A stretch of DNA of 64,000 nucleotides. Source: Pseudomonas sp. (GTDB lineage Bacteria; Pseudomonadota; Gammaproteobacteria; Pseudomonadales; Pseudomonadaceae). The notes below the pieces were generated by a model. That model made no database searches. It was not told where the DNA came from and saw only the letters and a program-made list of their open reading frames with translations. Position numbers and translations under genes: made by a program. Below, piece after piece: positions 18,957 through 27,986 of the stretch. The first letter of the stretch is position 1; each line of letters begins with the position of its first letter. Location: positions 168,434-232,433 of the forward strand of contig NZ_JAUYNT010000028.1 of assembly GCF_030698175.1 (NCBI RefSeq), given 5' to 3'.

Positions 18957-20941
18957 GTGACGACAGCGAGCGTTGGAAAGCCAAATATCTGCAAGGCTTG
19001 GAAGACCAAGAGAAACTTGAACTGCGCTGGGATGCGCGGCTGGATTTACTCCGCCGTGGGTTGGTGCGCAGCAGTTTGGCTGCCGAAGGCACCGATAAAG
19101 CCGTCGACCAGTGCATGCAGGAGTTGCGCGATATTTTGCGTCGCGATGATATCGACGCCGGCTTGTCTGGGCTAATTCCGCGGCTGGAAAAAGCCGTGCT
19201 CGACTCCGAACACCGCCGCGTCGAGCGGATGGCACAAATATCCGTGGCCCTTGGCGCGCTGGTCGGCCAGCTGCAGGGGTTACCGCTACCACGGGAAATC
19301 AGCAAGCCCTTAAAGAGCTTTGCCAAACAGCTGGAGAGTCGTTCTGGCCAGCTGCGTGAACTGCCGGTGTTATTGGGCGAGTTGAGTGCCTTGCAGCGCC
19401 AGGCGCTGGCTATTCGTGACGTTGATGAGAGTGCGCGGCCGGGCCTGCTGCAGCGCCTGTTTGGTAGCCGGGATGGCGCCACAGTCGCCGCGCCAGCGTC
19501 GACGGCCGATACGTTGCAATCTGCTGTTGTAGAGCCTGCACCAGTGCATGCCACGGCGCAGACCGCCACTTTATCCGAGTCGCCAAGTGCAGCGGTGGGC
19601 GAAAGCACCGCAATAGCGCAGTCGGTGACTCTGCCAGTGGTTGAAGCTCCGCGCAGCGTTGTTGCGCCTGAACCTGTTGCGCCTGAATCTGCAACGGCAT
19701 CCGGCTCGCTGGCTGATGTGGTCGCACCGGCCAACAGTAAACGCCCAGCAGCAACCCTCGACAGTCTGCCGCTGCCTGCTGGTTTGTTCGCTGCTGAGCC
19801 AGTACCGGGCGCCGCAACGCCAGCGTTAGCGCCTGCACAGCCTGCGGCAGCACTGGTGGCAACGGAATATGCTTTGCCGGTTTCGCCGGAGCCTGGTTAT
19901 AGCGTGATTGCCGGGCATGTGGAAAAAACCCTGCTGGGTCTGCTTGACGTGTTGCCGCTGCCGGAGCGCCATCAACCGCAGGCCGAGGAGTTGCGTAACC
20001 GCATTACCGGCGGCCTGAATTTTTACGAGCTGGTGCCAGTACTGGATGATTTTGCCGTGCTGATGCTGGCCGTGGCGGACATGGGCCAGCGTGAATTTGA
20101 GGGCTACCTCAAGCAGTTGAATGAGCGCTTGGCGACCTTCCAGGGCAGCCTGAAAGATGCTCACGAAGGTTATGCCGACTCCATGAGTGCGGCCCGTGAG
20201 CTTGATAGCGCGTTGCGCGAGCAAGTCGGTGGCTTGCACAGCAGCGTCGAGGATGCCACCGAGTTGGATCAACTCAAGCAGGTGGTAGAAGGTCGACTCA
20301 ATGGTTTGTTGAGCACCATGGATCAATACCAGCGCCAGCGTGGCGGGGTTGAGCAGGTCATGGCTGAGCGCCTGCAAACCTTGGTTGAGCGGGTGGCGAG
20401 CATGGAAGTGGAAGCCAAGGGCTTTCGCGATCACCTCGAAGAACAGCGGCAAAAAGCCCTGACCGATCCGCTTACCGGCCTGCCCAATCGCGCGGCCTGG
20501 GACGAGCGTCTGGAGCTGGAAATGGCCCGCTGGCAGCGTTACGGCGGTGACTTGCTGCTGGGCATAGTGGACATCGATCATTTCAAGCGGATCAACGATA
20601 ACTACGGCCATTTGGCCGGCGATAAAGTGCTGAAAATCATCGCCGACGAGTTGTCCAAGCGCTTGCGCAAAACTGATTTTATGGCGCGGTTTGGCGGTGA
20701 GGAGTTTGCCTTGCTGATTCCCAGCACGCCGCTGGCCGGTGCCGAGCAGCTGCTGGAAACCCTAAGGGCGGCGATTGAAGCCTGTCCGTTTCACTTCAAG
20801 GGTGAGCGGGTGACCATCACCCTGTCGGCCGGGATTAGCGCCTTTGTTAGCGGCGAGCGCAGCGAGGCGGTATTTGAGCGCGCCGATCAGGCGCTGTATC
20901 GCGCCAAGCGCGGTGGTCGCAATCGTACCGAACTCGGTTAA
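18953..20941 (+). CDS. dgcH: GGDEF diguanylate cyclase, DgcH type
   Basis: 662 residues. An N-terminal helical region (about 1-165) leads into a long Ala/Pro/Val/Glu-rich low-complexity linker (about 180-300). A second helical region (about 320-490) is followed by a C-terminal GGDEF domain. The active site reads GGEEF near residue 581 and RKTD upstream fits the inhibitory RxxD site. It should synthesise cyclic di-GMP. No membrane span or sensory fold is recognised. It corresponds to PA5487 (dgcH) by position and architecture. It overlaps the preceding EEP gene by four bases. Confidence 0.9.
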   Translation: MSDDSERWKAKYLQGLEDQEKLELRWDARLDLLRRGLVRSSLAAEGTDKAVDQCMQELRDILRRDDIDAGLSGLIPRLEKAVLDSEHRRVERMAQISVALGALVGQLQGLPLPREISKPLKSFAKQLESRSGQLRELPVLLGELSALQRQALAIRDVDESARPGLLQRLFGSRDGATVAAPASTADTLQSAVVEPAPVHATAQTATLSESPSAAVGESTAIAQSVTLPVVEAPRSVVAPEPVAPESATASGSLADVVAPANSKRPAATLDSLPLPAGLFAAEPVPGAATPALAPAQPAAALVATEYALPVSPEPGYSVIAGHVEKTLLGLLDVLPLPERHQPQAEELRNRITGGLNFYELVPVLDDFAVLMLAVADMGQREFEGYLKQLNERLATFQGSLKDAHEGYADSMSAARELDSALREQVGGLHSSVEDATELDQLKQVVEGRLNGLLSTMDQYQRQRGGVEQVMAERLQTLVERVASMEVEAKGFRDHLEEQRQKALTDPLTGLPNRAAWDERLELEMARWQRYGGDLLLGIVDIDHFKRINDNYGHLAGDKVLKIIADELSKRLRKTDFMARFGGEEFALLIPSTPLAGAEQLLETLRAAIEACPFHFKGERVTITLSAGISAFVSGERSEAVFERADQALYRAKRGGRNRTELG

Positions 20942-20952
20942 AAATCAGGTTC

Positions 20953-22374
20953 TTAAGCCGCGCTCGGCAGATAGGGCGTCCAGGCCTCGGGAATCTGCTC
21001 CAGGCGTGGATAATTAAGTGCGCCTAGCTGCAAGTGGCTCAGCAGAAATGGGGTATGCCGCAGGTGCTGTGGCACGTGGCGTAACTCCGGCAGCCACAGG
21101 CTGACGTAAGCGGCTTCAGGGTCATACTGCCGCGCCTGGCGCAGTGCGTTAAACAGGTGGTTATAGCGCGCATCACTGGCGACTCCGGCCAGATAGGCCC
21201 AGTTGCCCCAATTACTGGCGGGGTCGTAATCGAGCAAATGCTCCTCGAACCACGCGGCGCCGTGGCGCCAGTCTTGCTGCAGGTCGTTGACCAAATAGCT
21301 GGCCACCACTTGCCGGCCGCGGTTCGACATATAACCGGTGGCGGCCAGTTCACGCATACAGGCATCCACCAGTGGCATGCCGGTGCGACCTTGGCACCAG
21401 TGCGTCAACCGTTGATCCACTTGTTGTGGTGCGCGAGCTGTGGCTTTCAAACCGCCAGCCTGGAACAACGCGCTGCCATGGCGCACCAGCGTCCAGCGGA
21501 AGAACTCACGCCAGAGCAGCTCTACCCACAGGCCGTGGGTGGAATCGTTGCGCCCATATTGCGCCTCATAACGGCGTAATTCGGCGGCGATACGCCGGGG
21601 TGACAAGCAACCATTGGCCAGCCAGGGTGAGAATTTTGACGAGTACTCACTGCCGATCAGGCCGTCACGGGTTTGTTGATACTGACGCACATTCTGGCTG
21701 TTCCACAGATAGTCACGCAGCCGCGCGCTGCCTGCCGTTTCGCCGCCGGCGAAGGGAAAGGCACTGGCGGCGACGCTCAGCGGCTCACCGAGGCCCAGTT
21801 GCGACAAGGTCGGTAATGGCCCCAGCAGTTTTTCCACGCCGGCCGGCAGTGGTGGCAAATGTTCGGGTGCCGGATGCGGCTGGTAGACATGCAGCTGTTG
21901 CTCGATTAACTCGCGGAACTGGCTAAATACCTGCGGCAACTCGCTCACGCTGCAGGGCAGTTGCTCGGTGCGCAGCAAGCCATTATTGGGCAGCTCGCGC
22001 AGCTCCACCGGGCCCAAGCGCTGGCTGACGCGGTCGAGGCGTTGGCACTCATCGGGGGCGATTTCGCTCAGGGTCAGCACTTCCTGCAGATTAAAGCGCT
22101 CAGCCAACTGCGGGAGCAGTTGTTCGGCCGAGCCTTGCAGCACCAGCAGGTGCGAGCCGCGTTGACGCAGGAGGCCATCGAGGGCCGCCAGACTTTCGAG
22201 CAAGAACCGCGCGCGATGTACGCCTAGGCGGCGGGCACCGAGCGGGCCAAGCTCCAGTTGGCTGGGTTCGAGGACGTACACGGGCAGCAGGCACTCGACA
22301 TCCACGCCGGCTTGCAGCGCCGGATGATCATCGAGGCGTAAATCCTGTTTGAACCAAAGCAGAGCGCGGCGCAT
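20953..22374 (-). CDS. DASH-type cryptochrome/photolyase
   Basis: 473 residues. The ATG at 22374 has AAGG nine bases upstream and gives MRRALLWFKQDLRLDDHPAL, the family start. Segments GRTGMPLVDACMRELAATGY, MSNRGRQVVASYLVNDL and DYDPASNWGNWAYLAGV, then YDPEAAYVSLWLPEL, match the FAD-binding domain of the DASH clade better than class I photolyases. It probably binds FAD and an antenna cofactor and repairs pyrimidine dimers, at least in single-stranded DNA. Convergent with dgcH, ending 12 bases from it. Confidence 0.88.
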   Translation of the reverse strand: MRRALLWFKQDLRLDDHPALQAGVDVECLLPVYVLEPSQLELGPLGARRLGVHRARFLLESLAALDGLLRQRGSHLLVLQGSAEQLLPQLAERFNLQEVLTLSEIAPDECQRLDRVSQRLGPVELRELPNNGLLRTEQLPCSVSELPQVFSQFRELIEQQLHVYQPHPAPEHLPPLPAGVEKLLGPLPTLSQLGLGEPLSVAASAFPFAGGETAGSARLRDYLWNSQNVRQYQQTRDGLIGSEYSSKFSPWLANGCLSPRRIAAELRRYEAQYGRNDSTHGLWVELLWREFFRWTLVRHGSALFQAGGLKATARAPQQVDQRLTHWCQGRTGMPLVDACMRELAATGYMSNRGRQVVASYLVNDLQQDWRHGAAWFEEHLLDYDPASNWGNWAYLAGVASDARYNHLFNALRQARQYDPEAAYVSLWLPELRHVPQHLRHTPFLLSHLQLGALNYPRLEQIPEAWTPYLPSAA

Positions 22375-22579
22375 GGCGAACATCCTTAAAGCCTTGCTCT
22401 CACGATACCCCTTGATCGAAAAATTGCATGGCCGTTCATCCAGTTCATTCGGCCCCGTGTCTGGTCTGTGCGTGGCGGCACAGTGCGCAAGGCTCGTTAT
22501 GGGTAAGGGCTGACGCTTTATCGACAGACGCAGGCTTGGCCGCACTCTAAACTAGGCGGATATTTTCGAGGAGCTGTTG

Positions 22580-23173
22580 ATGGATATTTTGGCCGTGGCG
22601 GTGCTGGTGTTTTTGGTCACCGACCCCTTTGGTAACACTGCTATTTATTTAGCCGCGCTGAAGAATGTTGCCCCCGAGCGGCGCTTGCGGGTGACCCTGC
22701 GTGAGCTGTTGTTTGCCTTGGCGTTGCTGATGTTGTTTCTCACCTTTGGGGAAAAAATCCTTAGCGGTTTGGGGCTGTCGCGGGAATCGACGGCGATTGC
22801 CGGCGGTATCATTTTGTTCGTGATCGCCATGCGCATGATCTTTCCCGGTCCGCAAGGGGTGCTGGGCGACCTACCCGAAGGCGAGCCGATGCTGGTGCCC
22901 CTGGCGACTCCGGCACTGGCCGGACCTTCGGCCTTGGCGATGCTGATGACCTTGCGCAACACCTACACCGGCGAGTTGTGGGAGCTGTATGTGGGGGTGT
23001 TTTTGGCCTGGGCCGCCACCGCGCTGATTCTGCTGCAAGCGACCGCCTTGCAACGTTATCTCGGCCCGCGGGGGCTGAGCGCCATCGAACGTTTAACCGG
23101 CATGTTGTTGATCATGTTGAGTGTCGACATGCTGCTCGACAACCTGCAGAGCATTCTGCACATCAGCCCCTAA
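22580..23173 (+). CDS. MarC-family integral membrane protein
   Basis: 197 residues with six hydrophobic helices and the MarC signature near the start (VTDPFGNTAIYLAAL). GAGGAG precedes the ATG at 22580 closely. A family role in multidrug resistance was once suggested for MarC but was not upheld, so function remains open. The gene is 21 bases before ampDh2 and probably co-transcribed with it. Confidence 0.9.
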   Translation: MDILAVAVLVFLVTDPFGNTAIYLAALKNVAPERRLRVTLRELLFALALLMLFLTFGEKILSGLGLSRESTAIAGGIILFVIAMRMIFPGPQGVLGDLPEGEPMLVPLATPALAGPSALAMLMTLRNTYTGELWELYVGVFLAWAATALILLQATALQRYLGPRGLSAIERLTGMLLIMLSVDMLLDNLQSILHISP

Positions 23174-23194
23174 GTGGCCCCTAGAAGACGCGCT

Positions 23195-23968
23195 ATGAAA
23201 ATCCTCTTTTTGGCTTGCTGCGCGGCGCTGTTGGCGGCCTGCAGTCATGGCCCGAGCATCGACCGCAGCATCGTCTCGGCCAACCAAGACAGCCGCGTGC
23301 AGTACGTGGTGCTGCACTACACCTCCACCGACCTGGAGCACTCGCTGGCCTTGCTGACCCATGGTGAGGTCAGCAGCCATTACCTGATTGGCGAGGCGCC
23401 CGCGACCATTTACCAGCTGGTGGATGAACACCGCCGGGCCTGGCATGCCGGCGACAGTCAGTGGCGCGGCCGCACCTGGTTGAACGCCAGCACCATTGGC
23501 ATCGAGCTGGTCAATCAGGGCTATCAGGACTCTCCCACTGGCCGCCACTGGCAGCCCTACAGCGAGGCGCAAATTGAGACGCTGATCGACCTGCTCAAGA
23601 ACATAGTCGCCCGCCATGGTTTGCCGCTGGGCAGCATCATCGGCCACAGCGACATCGCCCCACAGCGCAAGACCGATCCTGGGCCGCTATTTCCCTGGCA
23701 GCGGCTGGCGGCAGCCGGCTTGATCCGCTGGCCGGATGCGACGCAAGTGGCGCAGCAGCAGGCGCTGTTCGAGCGTGAGTTGCCGCCACCCAGTTGGTTC
23801 GCCGCGCAGTTGCAGCAGCTGGGTTATAGCGTGCCGGGCGATACGCCTGAGCAGTCGCTGCGCAACGTGGTCGCCGCCTTCCAGATGAAATACCGCCAGG
23901 CGCGTTTTGATGGCATGCCGGATGCCGAAACAGCAGCGATTTTGCAGGTGCTCAATCGCCCTCAGTAA
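23195..23968 (+). CDS. ampDh2: N-acetylmuramoyl-L-alanine amidase, AmpDh2-like lipoprotein
   Basis: 257 residues from the ATG at 23195. The signal ends in the lipobox LAAC, so the protein is expected to be lipid-anchored. The amidase_2 domain shows YVVLHYTSTD, SSHYLI, WHAGDSQW and IGHSDIAPQRKTDPG, giving the zinc ligands (two His and the final region) and the catalytic Lys-Thr-Asp. A C-terminal peptidoglycan-binding helix bundle follows. It cleaves the bond between MurNAc and the stem peptide in the periplasm and influences wall recycling and beta-lactamase control. Confidence 0.93.
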   Translation: MKILFLACCAALLAACSHGPSIDRSIVSANQDSRVQYVVLHYTSTDLEHSLALLTHGEVSSHYLIGEAPATIYQLVDEHRRAWHAGDSQWRGRTWLNASTIGIELVNQGYQDSPTGRHWQPYSEAQIETLIDLLKNIVARHGLPLGSIIGHSDIAPQRKTDPGPLFPWQRLAAAGLIRWPDATQVAQQQALFERELPPPSWFAAQLQQLGYSVPGDTPEQSLRNVVAAFQMKYRQARFDGMPDAETAAILQVLNRPQ

Positions 23969-24055
23969 GGTTCGCGCCACCGGTTAAGCACGGCATTGAT
24001 GGCCGGCAGGCCCACCGCGCCGTTATGATCGCCGCACTTTAACGGGAGATAACCG

Positions 24056-25285
24056 ATGCTCAATGGCCTGTGGCTGGGGTTTTTTGTGGTCGCGACGCTG
24101 GCCGCGCTGTCGCGCTGGCTGCTCGGCGATGACCCGACGGTGTTCGCCGCCATGGTCGAAAGCCTGTTCGCCATGGCCAAGCTGTCGGTCGAGGTGATGG
24201 TGCTGCTGTTCGGTACCCTGACCCTGTGGCTGGGCTTCTTGCGCATCGCCGAGCGGGCCGGTTTGGTGGACTTGCTGGCCAGGTTGCTGGGGCCGCTGTT
24301 TGCCCGGCTGATGCCGGAGGTGCCACGCGGCCACCCGGCGCTCGGGCTGATTACCCTGAGCTTCACTGCCAACGGCCTGGGCCTGGACAACGCCGCCACG
24401 CCGATCGGTTTGAAGGCGATGAAAGCCCTGCAGGAGCTAAACCCCAGTAGCGTCAGCGCCACCAATGCCCAGGTGCTGTTTATGGTGATGAACGCCTCGT
24501 CGTTCGTGCTGTTGCCGGTGAGCATCTTTATGTACCGCGCCCAGGCCGGCGCGCCCGACCCGGCCCTGGTGTTTTTGCCGATTCTGCTGGCCAACAGTAT
24601 TTCCACCCTCAGTGCGCTGCTGTCGGTGGCCTATATGCAGCGGATCAAACTCTGGGACCCGGTGCTGCTGGCCTGGTTCGGCGGCGGCGCGTTGCTGCTC
24701 GGCGGTTTTATGGCGATCCTCGCCGGGCTGTCGGCCACGGCACTGACGGCGCTGTCGTCGTTGCTCGGCAATCTCACCCTGTTCGGCATGATTCTCGGTT
24801 TTGTGCTGGTCGGCGCTTTGCGCAAGGTGCCGGTCTACGAGGCCTTTATCGAGGGCGCCAAGGAAGGCTTCGAAGTGGCGAAAAACCTGTTGCCCTATCT
24901 GGTGGCGATGCTCTGCGCGGTCGGCGTGTTGCGCGCCTCCGGGGCCTTGGACTTGGGCCTGGACGGTATTCGCACGCTGGTCGAGTGGGTTGGCTGGGAC
25001 ACACGCTTTGTCGATGCGCTGCCGACCGGGCTGGTCAAGCCGTTCTCCGGCAGCGCGGCGCGGGCCATGTTGATCGAAACCATGCAGAGTCACGGCGTCG
25101 ACAGCTTCCCGGCACTGGTGGCGGCGACCATGCAAGGCAGCACCGAAACCACCTTCTATGTGCTGGCGGTGTACTTCGGCTCGGTCGGCCTGCAGCGCGC
25201 GCGCCATGCGGTGGGCTGCGCGCTGTTCGCCGATCTGGTCGGGGTGCTGGCCTCGATTGGTGTTTGCTACTGGTTCTTTGGCTGA
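24056..25285 (+). CDS. SpmA-SpmB fusion, nucleoside-recognition membrane protein
   Basis: 409 residues with about ten hydrophobic helices. The N-terminal half resembles SpmA (LITLSFTANGLGLDNAATPIGLKAM) and the C-terminal half SpmB (SGSAARAMLIETMQSHGVDS, GSTETTFYVLAVYFG). In Bacillus these are separate spore maturation proteins; here one polypeptide carries both Gate domains in a non-sporulating organism. A transport role is likely but the cargo is unknown. GGAG precedes the ATG. A REP palindrome follows 28 bases after the stop. Confidence 0.88.
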   Translation: MLNGLWLGFFVVATLAALSRWLLGDDPTVFAAMVESLFAMAKLSVEVMVLLFGTLTLWLGFLRIAERAGLVDLLARLLGPLFARLMPEVPRGHPALGLITLSFTANGLGLDNAATPIGLKAMKALQELNPSSVSATNAQVLFMVMNASSFVLLPVSIFMYRAQAGAPDPALVFLPILLANSISTLSALLSVAYMQRIKLWDPVLLAWFGGGALLLGGFMAILAGLSATALTALSSLLGNLTLFGMILGFVLVGALRKVPVYEAFIEGAKEGFEVAKNLLPYLVAMLCAVGVLRASGALDLGLDGIRTLVEWVGWDTRFVDALPTGLVKPFSGSAARAMLIETMQSHGVDSFPALVAATMQGSTETTFYVLAVYFGSVGLQRARHAVGCALFADLVGVLASIGVCYWFFG

Positions 25286-25313
25286 ACCTTGAACGCGGCG
25301 CGGGTGGGCTTTT

Positions 25314-25371
25314 GTAGGAGGGGCTTTAGCCGCGATGGCTATGCGCTGGTCGCGGCTAAAGCCCCTCCTAC
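25314..25371. repeat. REP-type palindrome (GTAGGAGGGGCTTTAGCCGCGA family), copy 2
   Basis: Inverted arms GTAGGAGGGGCTTTAGCCGC and GCGGCTAAAGCCCCTCCTAC around a short loop, 58 bases in all. It lies between the convergent ends of the SpmAB fusion and the MCE lipoprotein gene, where it may act as a bidirectional transcription end. Confidence 0.93.
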
Positions 25372-25413
25372 GAAGTGTGTGGCGTTCAACAGGTAACTGG
25401 TGCAGAGCCTTTT

Positions 25414-26037
25414 TCAAGGCCTGCGGGCACTGGCCTGACTCAGCGTCCACTGCAACACCTGCGCGGCCAGTTGGTCGCTGACCTGGCCGAAGGCGGTTAC
25501 CACCGCCGGCACTTGCGGGTCGCTGACTGGCTGGCGTACTTCGAAGCGTTGGCTGGCGATAATGCGTTGCGAGCGGCTGTCGATCAGTCGCGCTTGCAGA
25601 CGCAGCACCACGCTGATCGCCCCCTGTTGATACTCGCTCTGAAACGCCTGCAGCTCGCCGCCGAGGCTGAGGTCCGCCTGCAGGTTGTCGTCATCGCTGC
25701 TCAGGGCGCGCACCCGGCCGTCATTCTGGAAGGCATTTAGCAGATGGTTGCGCAGCAGTCGAGGCGCCGGATCGCTCCAGCGGCTATCGGCATAGTTGCT
25801 GATCAGATTGTCTTGCGGCAGCACCGCGATGCGGGCGTTATCCAGGGCTTGGCTGGCCTGCGGTTGATTGATTCGCAACGACCAATCGACCGCCGTGCCG
25901 GCACTCGGGGCGCCGCTATGGCTGGGCAGCAGATACACCTGTTGCGGGGTGGCGGTGGGCAGGATCGAGCAGCCGCCGAGCAGACTAAGGACGGTGAGCA
26001 GAATGAGCAGGCGCTGCGGCCGAGCGAGTCGATTCAT
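25414..26037 (-). CDS. MCE-transporter auxiliary lipoprotein (PqiC/DUF330-like)
   Basis: 207 residues; the signal peptide ends in the lipobox LGGC. The body (RIAVLPQDNLISNYADSRWSDPAPRLLRNHLLNAF, quoted in part as landmark; LQADLSLGGELQAFQ; VVTAFGQVSDQLAAQVL) fits the ABC-type auxiliary lipoprotein family that accompanies MCE systems. It probably sits in the outer membrane and docks the MCE protein. It overlaps the mlaD-like gene by four bases (ATGA). Confidence 0.87.
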   Translation of the reverse strand: MNRLARPQRLLILLTVLSLLGGCSILPTATPQQVYLLPSHSGAPSAGTAVDWSLRINQPQASQALDNARIAVLPQDNLISNYADSRWSDPAPRLLRNHLLNAFQNDGRVRALSSDDDNLQADLSLGGELQAFQSEYQQGAISVVLRLQARLIDSRSQRIIASQRFEVRQPVSDPQVPAVVTAFGQVSDQLAAQVLQWTLSQASARRP

Positions 26038-26975
26038 GGTTGAAACTCCTGGGCTTGATCGCGGCCGAGTAAATAGCCGGCCGGATTGGCTTCGAGCCGT
26101 TGTGAAATGCCTTTCAAGCTGGCCAGGGTCGCGCGCAGTTCGCGCAGCGCCGGGCCCAACTCGGCAAAGCCCTGAGCGCCTTCGCTGAGCGCCGCCTGAT
26201 TGTTATTGAGCAGTTGTTCAATGCCGCTGCTGCTGCGTTGCAGCGCCGCCATGGCCTGCTCGGCGCTGTGCAAGGTGGCGCTGCCGTGCTGGTCGAGCAG
26301 TTTATTGCTGGTGCGCAACAACGTGCTGGTTTGTTCCAGGGCTTGGTTGGCCTGCTTGCTCAGCTGGGCGAGTTGCGCAATGGTCAGGCGCAGGTCGTCG
26401 CGCTGGCTGGCAATGGCGCCGGTGGCCAGTTGCAGATTGTTCAGGGTCTGGCTGATGCGCTCGACATTTTCCGGGGAGAACATCCGGTTACTGTTGGCCA
26501 GTAGCTCGGTGATGCTGGTCACCAGGTCTTTACCATTGCTCATCAAACGGCTCATGGGCGATGGCTCGGCAATGATCCGCGGCACCTTGCCCGGCGCACT
26601 AGGGGTCAAGGGCGGGCTGCCTGGCGCGCCACTGCTGAGCTGGATAAACGAAGTGCCGGTGATGCCGGCCAGGGTCAGTTTGGCCACGGTGTTTTGCCGC
26701 ACCGGGGTATCGGCGGCCACCTGAATGCGCACCAAGACTTTGCTCGGGTCTTTCGGGTCGAGGCGTAAGCGCTGCACGTCGCCGACCTTGATGCCGCTGA
26801 ACTGCACCGGACTGCCGATGCTCAGGCCGCTGACGGCCTCGCTAAATACCACTTCGTAGTTGTCGTAGCTGCTATCGAAGCTGGCTTTGCCCAGCCACAG
26901 GGCAAACAGCACCGCGCCGCCCGCCGCCAGTAGGCTGAATAGACCAATCAGGACATAACGGGCATTGGTTTCCAT
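26034..26975 (-). CDS. MlaD/MCE-domain substrate-binding protein
   Basis: 313 residues with one N-terminal membrane helix (residues 7-27). The MCE domain (about 38-120) contains VSGLSIGSPVQFSGIKVGDV and ITGTSFIQLSSG. A long helical region follows (LNNLQLATGAIASQRDDLRLTIAQL and on). It would form a hexameric ring that shuttles lipids between inner membrane and outer membrane partner. Its start region has been copied upstream, leaving a small ORF that ends one base before this ATG. Confidence 0.92.
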   Translation of the reverse strand: METNARYVLIGLFSLLAAGGAVLFALWLGKASFDSSYDNYEVVFSEAVSGLSIGSPVQFSGIKVGDVQRLRLDPKDPSKVLVRIQVAADTPVRQNTVAKLTLAGITGTSFIQLSSGAPGSPPLTPSAPGKVPRIIAEPSPMSRLMSNGKDLVTSITELLANSNRMFSPENVERISQTLNNLQLATGAIASQRDDLRLTIAQLAQLSKQANQALEQTSTLLRTSNKLLDQHGSATLHSAEQAMAALQRSSSGIEQLLNNNQAALSEGAQGFAELGPALRELRATLASLKGISQRLEANPAGYLLGRDQAQEFQP

Positions 26976-27069
26976 CTCAGGACTGCTCCTTTTTGTTGGT
27001 CAGCACCGCGACCAGGCCAGTGATGCAGTACATAACGGGCATTGGTTTCCCCATCTTAGGGCTGCTCCT
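26953..27069. repeat. Mosaic duplication of mlaD-like start and mlaF-like coding fragment
   Basis: 26953-26990 and 27030-27069 are near copies containing ACATAACGGGCATTGGTTTC. The stretch between them, 26988-27031, copies 27181-27224 (CCTTTTTGTTGG, CAGCACCGCGACC). The arrangement is what a tandem duplication followed by an internal deletion would leave. Confidence 0.85.
26977..27054 (-). CDS. 25-codon junction ORF between mlaF-like and mlaD-like genes
   Basis: Its ATG follows the mlaF-like stop by one base (TAAGATG) and its TGA precedes the mlaD-like ATG by one base (TGAGATG). The sequence is a mosaic: the first part copies the mlaD-like start with a two-base insertion that changes the frame. 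The second part copies 44 bases of the mlaF-like gene (about 39 of 44 identical to 27181-27224). It may keep the operon translationally coupled. A protein function is not claimed. Confidence 0.45.
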   Translation of the reverse strand: MGKPMPVMYCITGLVAVLTNKKEQS

Positions 27070-27850
27070 GCAGTCGGCTGGCTGCTTGCTCGGCGGCGCG
27101 GCCGCGCGGGCCGTGGAAATAATCGCGAATCCAGGCATCGTCGGTGGCTGCCACACGCTCCAGCGTATCGGCTACCAGCACCTTTTTGTTGGCCAGCACC
27201 GCGACCCGGTCGGTGATGCGGTACAGGGTGTCGAGGTCATGGGTGACCAGAAACACGCTCAAGCCCAGCGCATCGCGCAGGGTCAGAATCAGCTGATCGA
27301 AGGCCGCCGCGCCAATCGGGTCGAGGCCGGCTGTGGGCTCGTCGAGAAACAAAATATCCGGGTCCAATGCCAGGGCGCGAGCCAAGGCCGCGCGCTTGAT
27401 CATGCCGCCGGACAGTTGCGCGGGGTATTTATCCGCAGCGCCAGCTGGCAAGCCGGCCAAGGCGATTTTTAGTTGGGCCAGTTGATTGGCCGCCAAGCGC
27501 GACAGCCCGGCATGCTCGATCAGCGGCAGGGCGATATTTTCCCGTACCGTCAGCGAGGAGAACAACGCGCCCTGCTGAAACAGCACGCCAAAGCGCCGCT
27601 CCAGTTGCCCACGGCGCTGGTTGGACAAGCCCTGCAGGGTTTCGCCGAACACCTGCACCGAGCCGGCATTCGGCTCGCGCAGGCCGACGATGCTGCGTAG
27701 CAATACCGATTTACCGGTTCCTGAGCCGCCGACCACGGCGAGGATTTCGCCGCGATAAATATCCAGATCGAGGTTTTCATGCACGCACTGCGAGCCAAAG
27801 CTGTTGCTCAGCCCACGGACCTGCACTATGGCCTCAGTTGCCGAGTTCAC
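27056..27850 (-). CDS. MlaF-like ABC ATPase
   Basis: 264 residues from a GTG start. Walker A GGSGTGKS, signature LSGGMIKRAALARAL, Walker B ILFLDEPTAGLDP and the H-loop LVTHDLDT are intact. The MlaF hallmark GGM in place of GGQ in the signature is present. It energises the MlaE-like permease for lipid movement. It is separated from the permease gene by a palindromic element. Confidence 0.93.
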   Translation of the reverse strand: MNSATEAIVQVRGLSNSFGSQCVHENLDLDIYRGEILAVVGGSGTGKSVLLRSIVGLREPNAGSVQVFGETLQGLSNQRRGQLERRFGVLFQQGALFSSLTVRENIALPLIEHAGLSRLAANQLAQLKIALAGLPAGAADKYPAQLSGGMIKRAALARALALDPDILFLDEPTAGLDPIGAAAFDQLILTLRDALGLSVFLVTHDLDTLYRITDRVAVLANKKVLVADTLERVAATDDAWIRDYFHGPRGRAAEQAASRLQEQP

Positions 27851-27904
27851 CCGTCCATCTCCATGCCAAACAAGGCTACGTCCGTTATGGGTTGAAATGC
27901 GCTT

Positions 27905-27969
27905 GTAGGGTGGGCTTCAGCCCATCGCAGCAGGACGAAATGGCCTTGGTGGGCTGAAGCCCACCCTAC
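27905..27969. repeat. Palindromic element, GTAGGGTGGGCTTCAGCCCA type
   Basis: Perfect inverted arms GTAGGGTGGGCTTCAGCCCA and TGGGCTGAAGCCCACCCTAC, 20 bases each, around 25 bases. It sits inside the mla-like operon, between permease and ATPase genes, 17 bases from the permease stop. Confidence 0.93.
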
Positions 27970-27986
27970 GCGCTGGCTGTGGGCGC

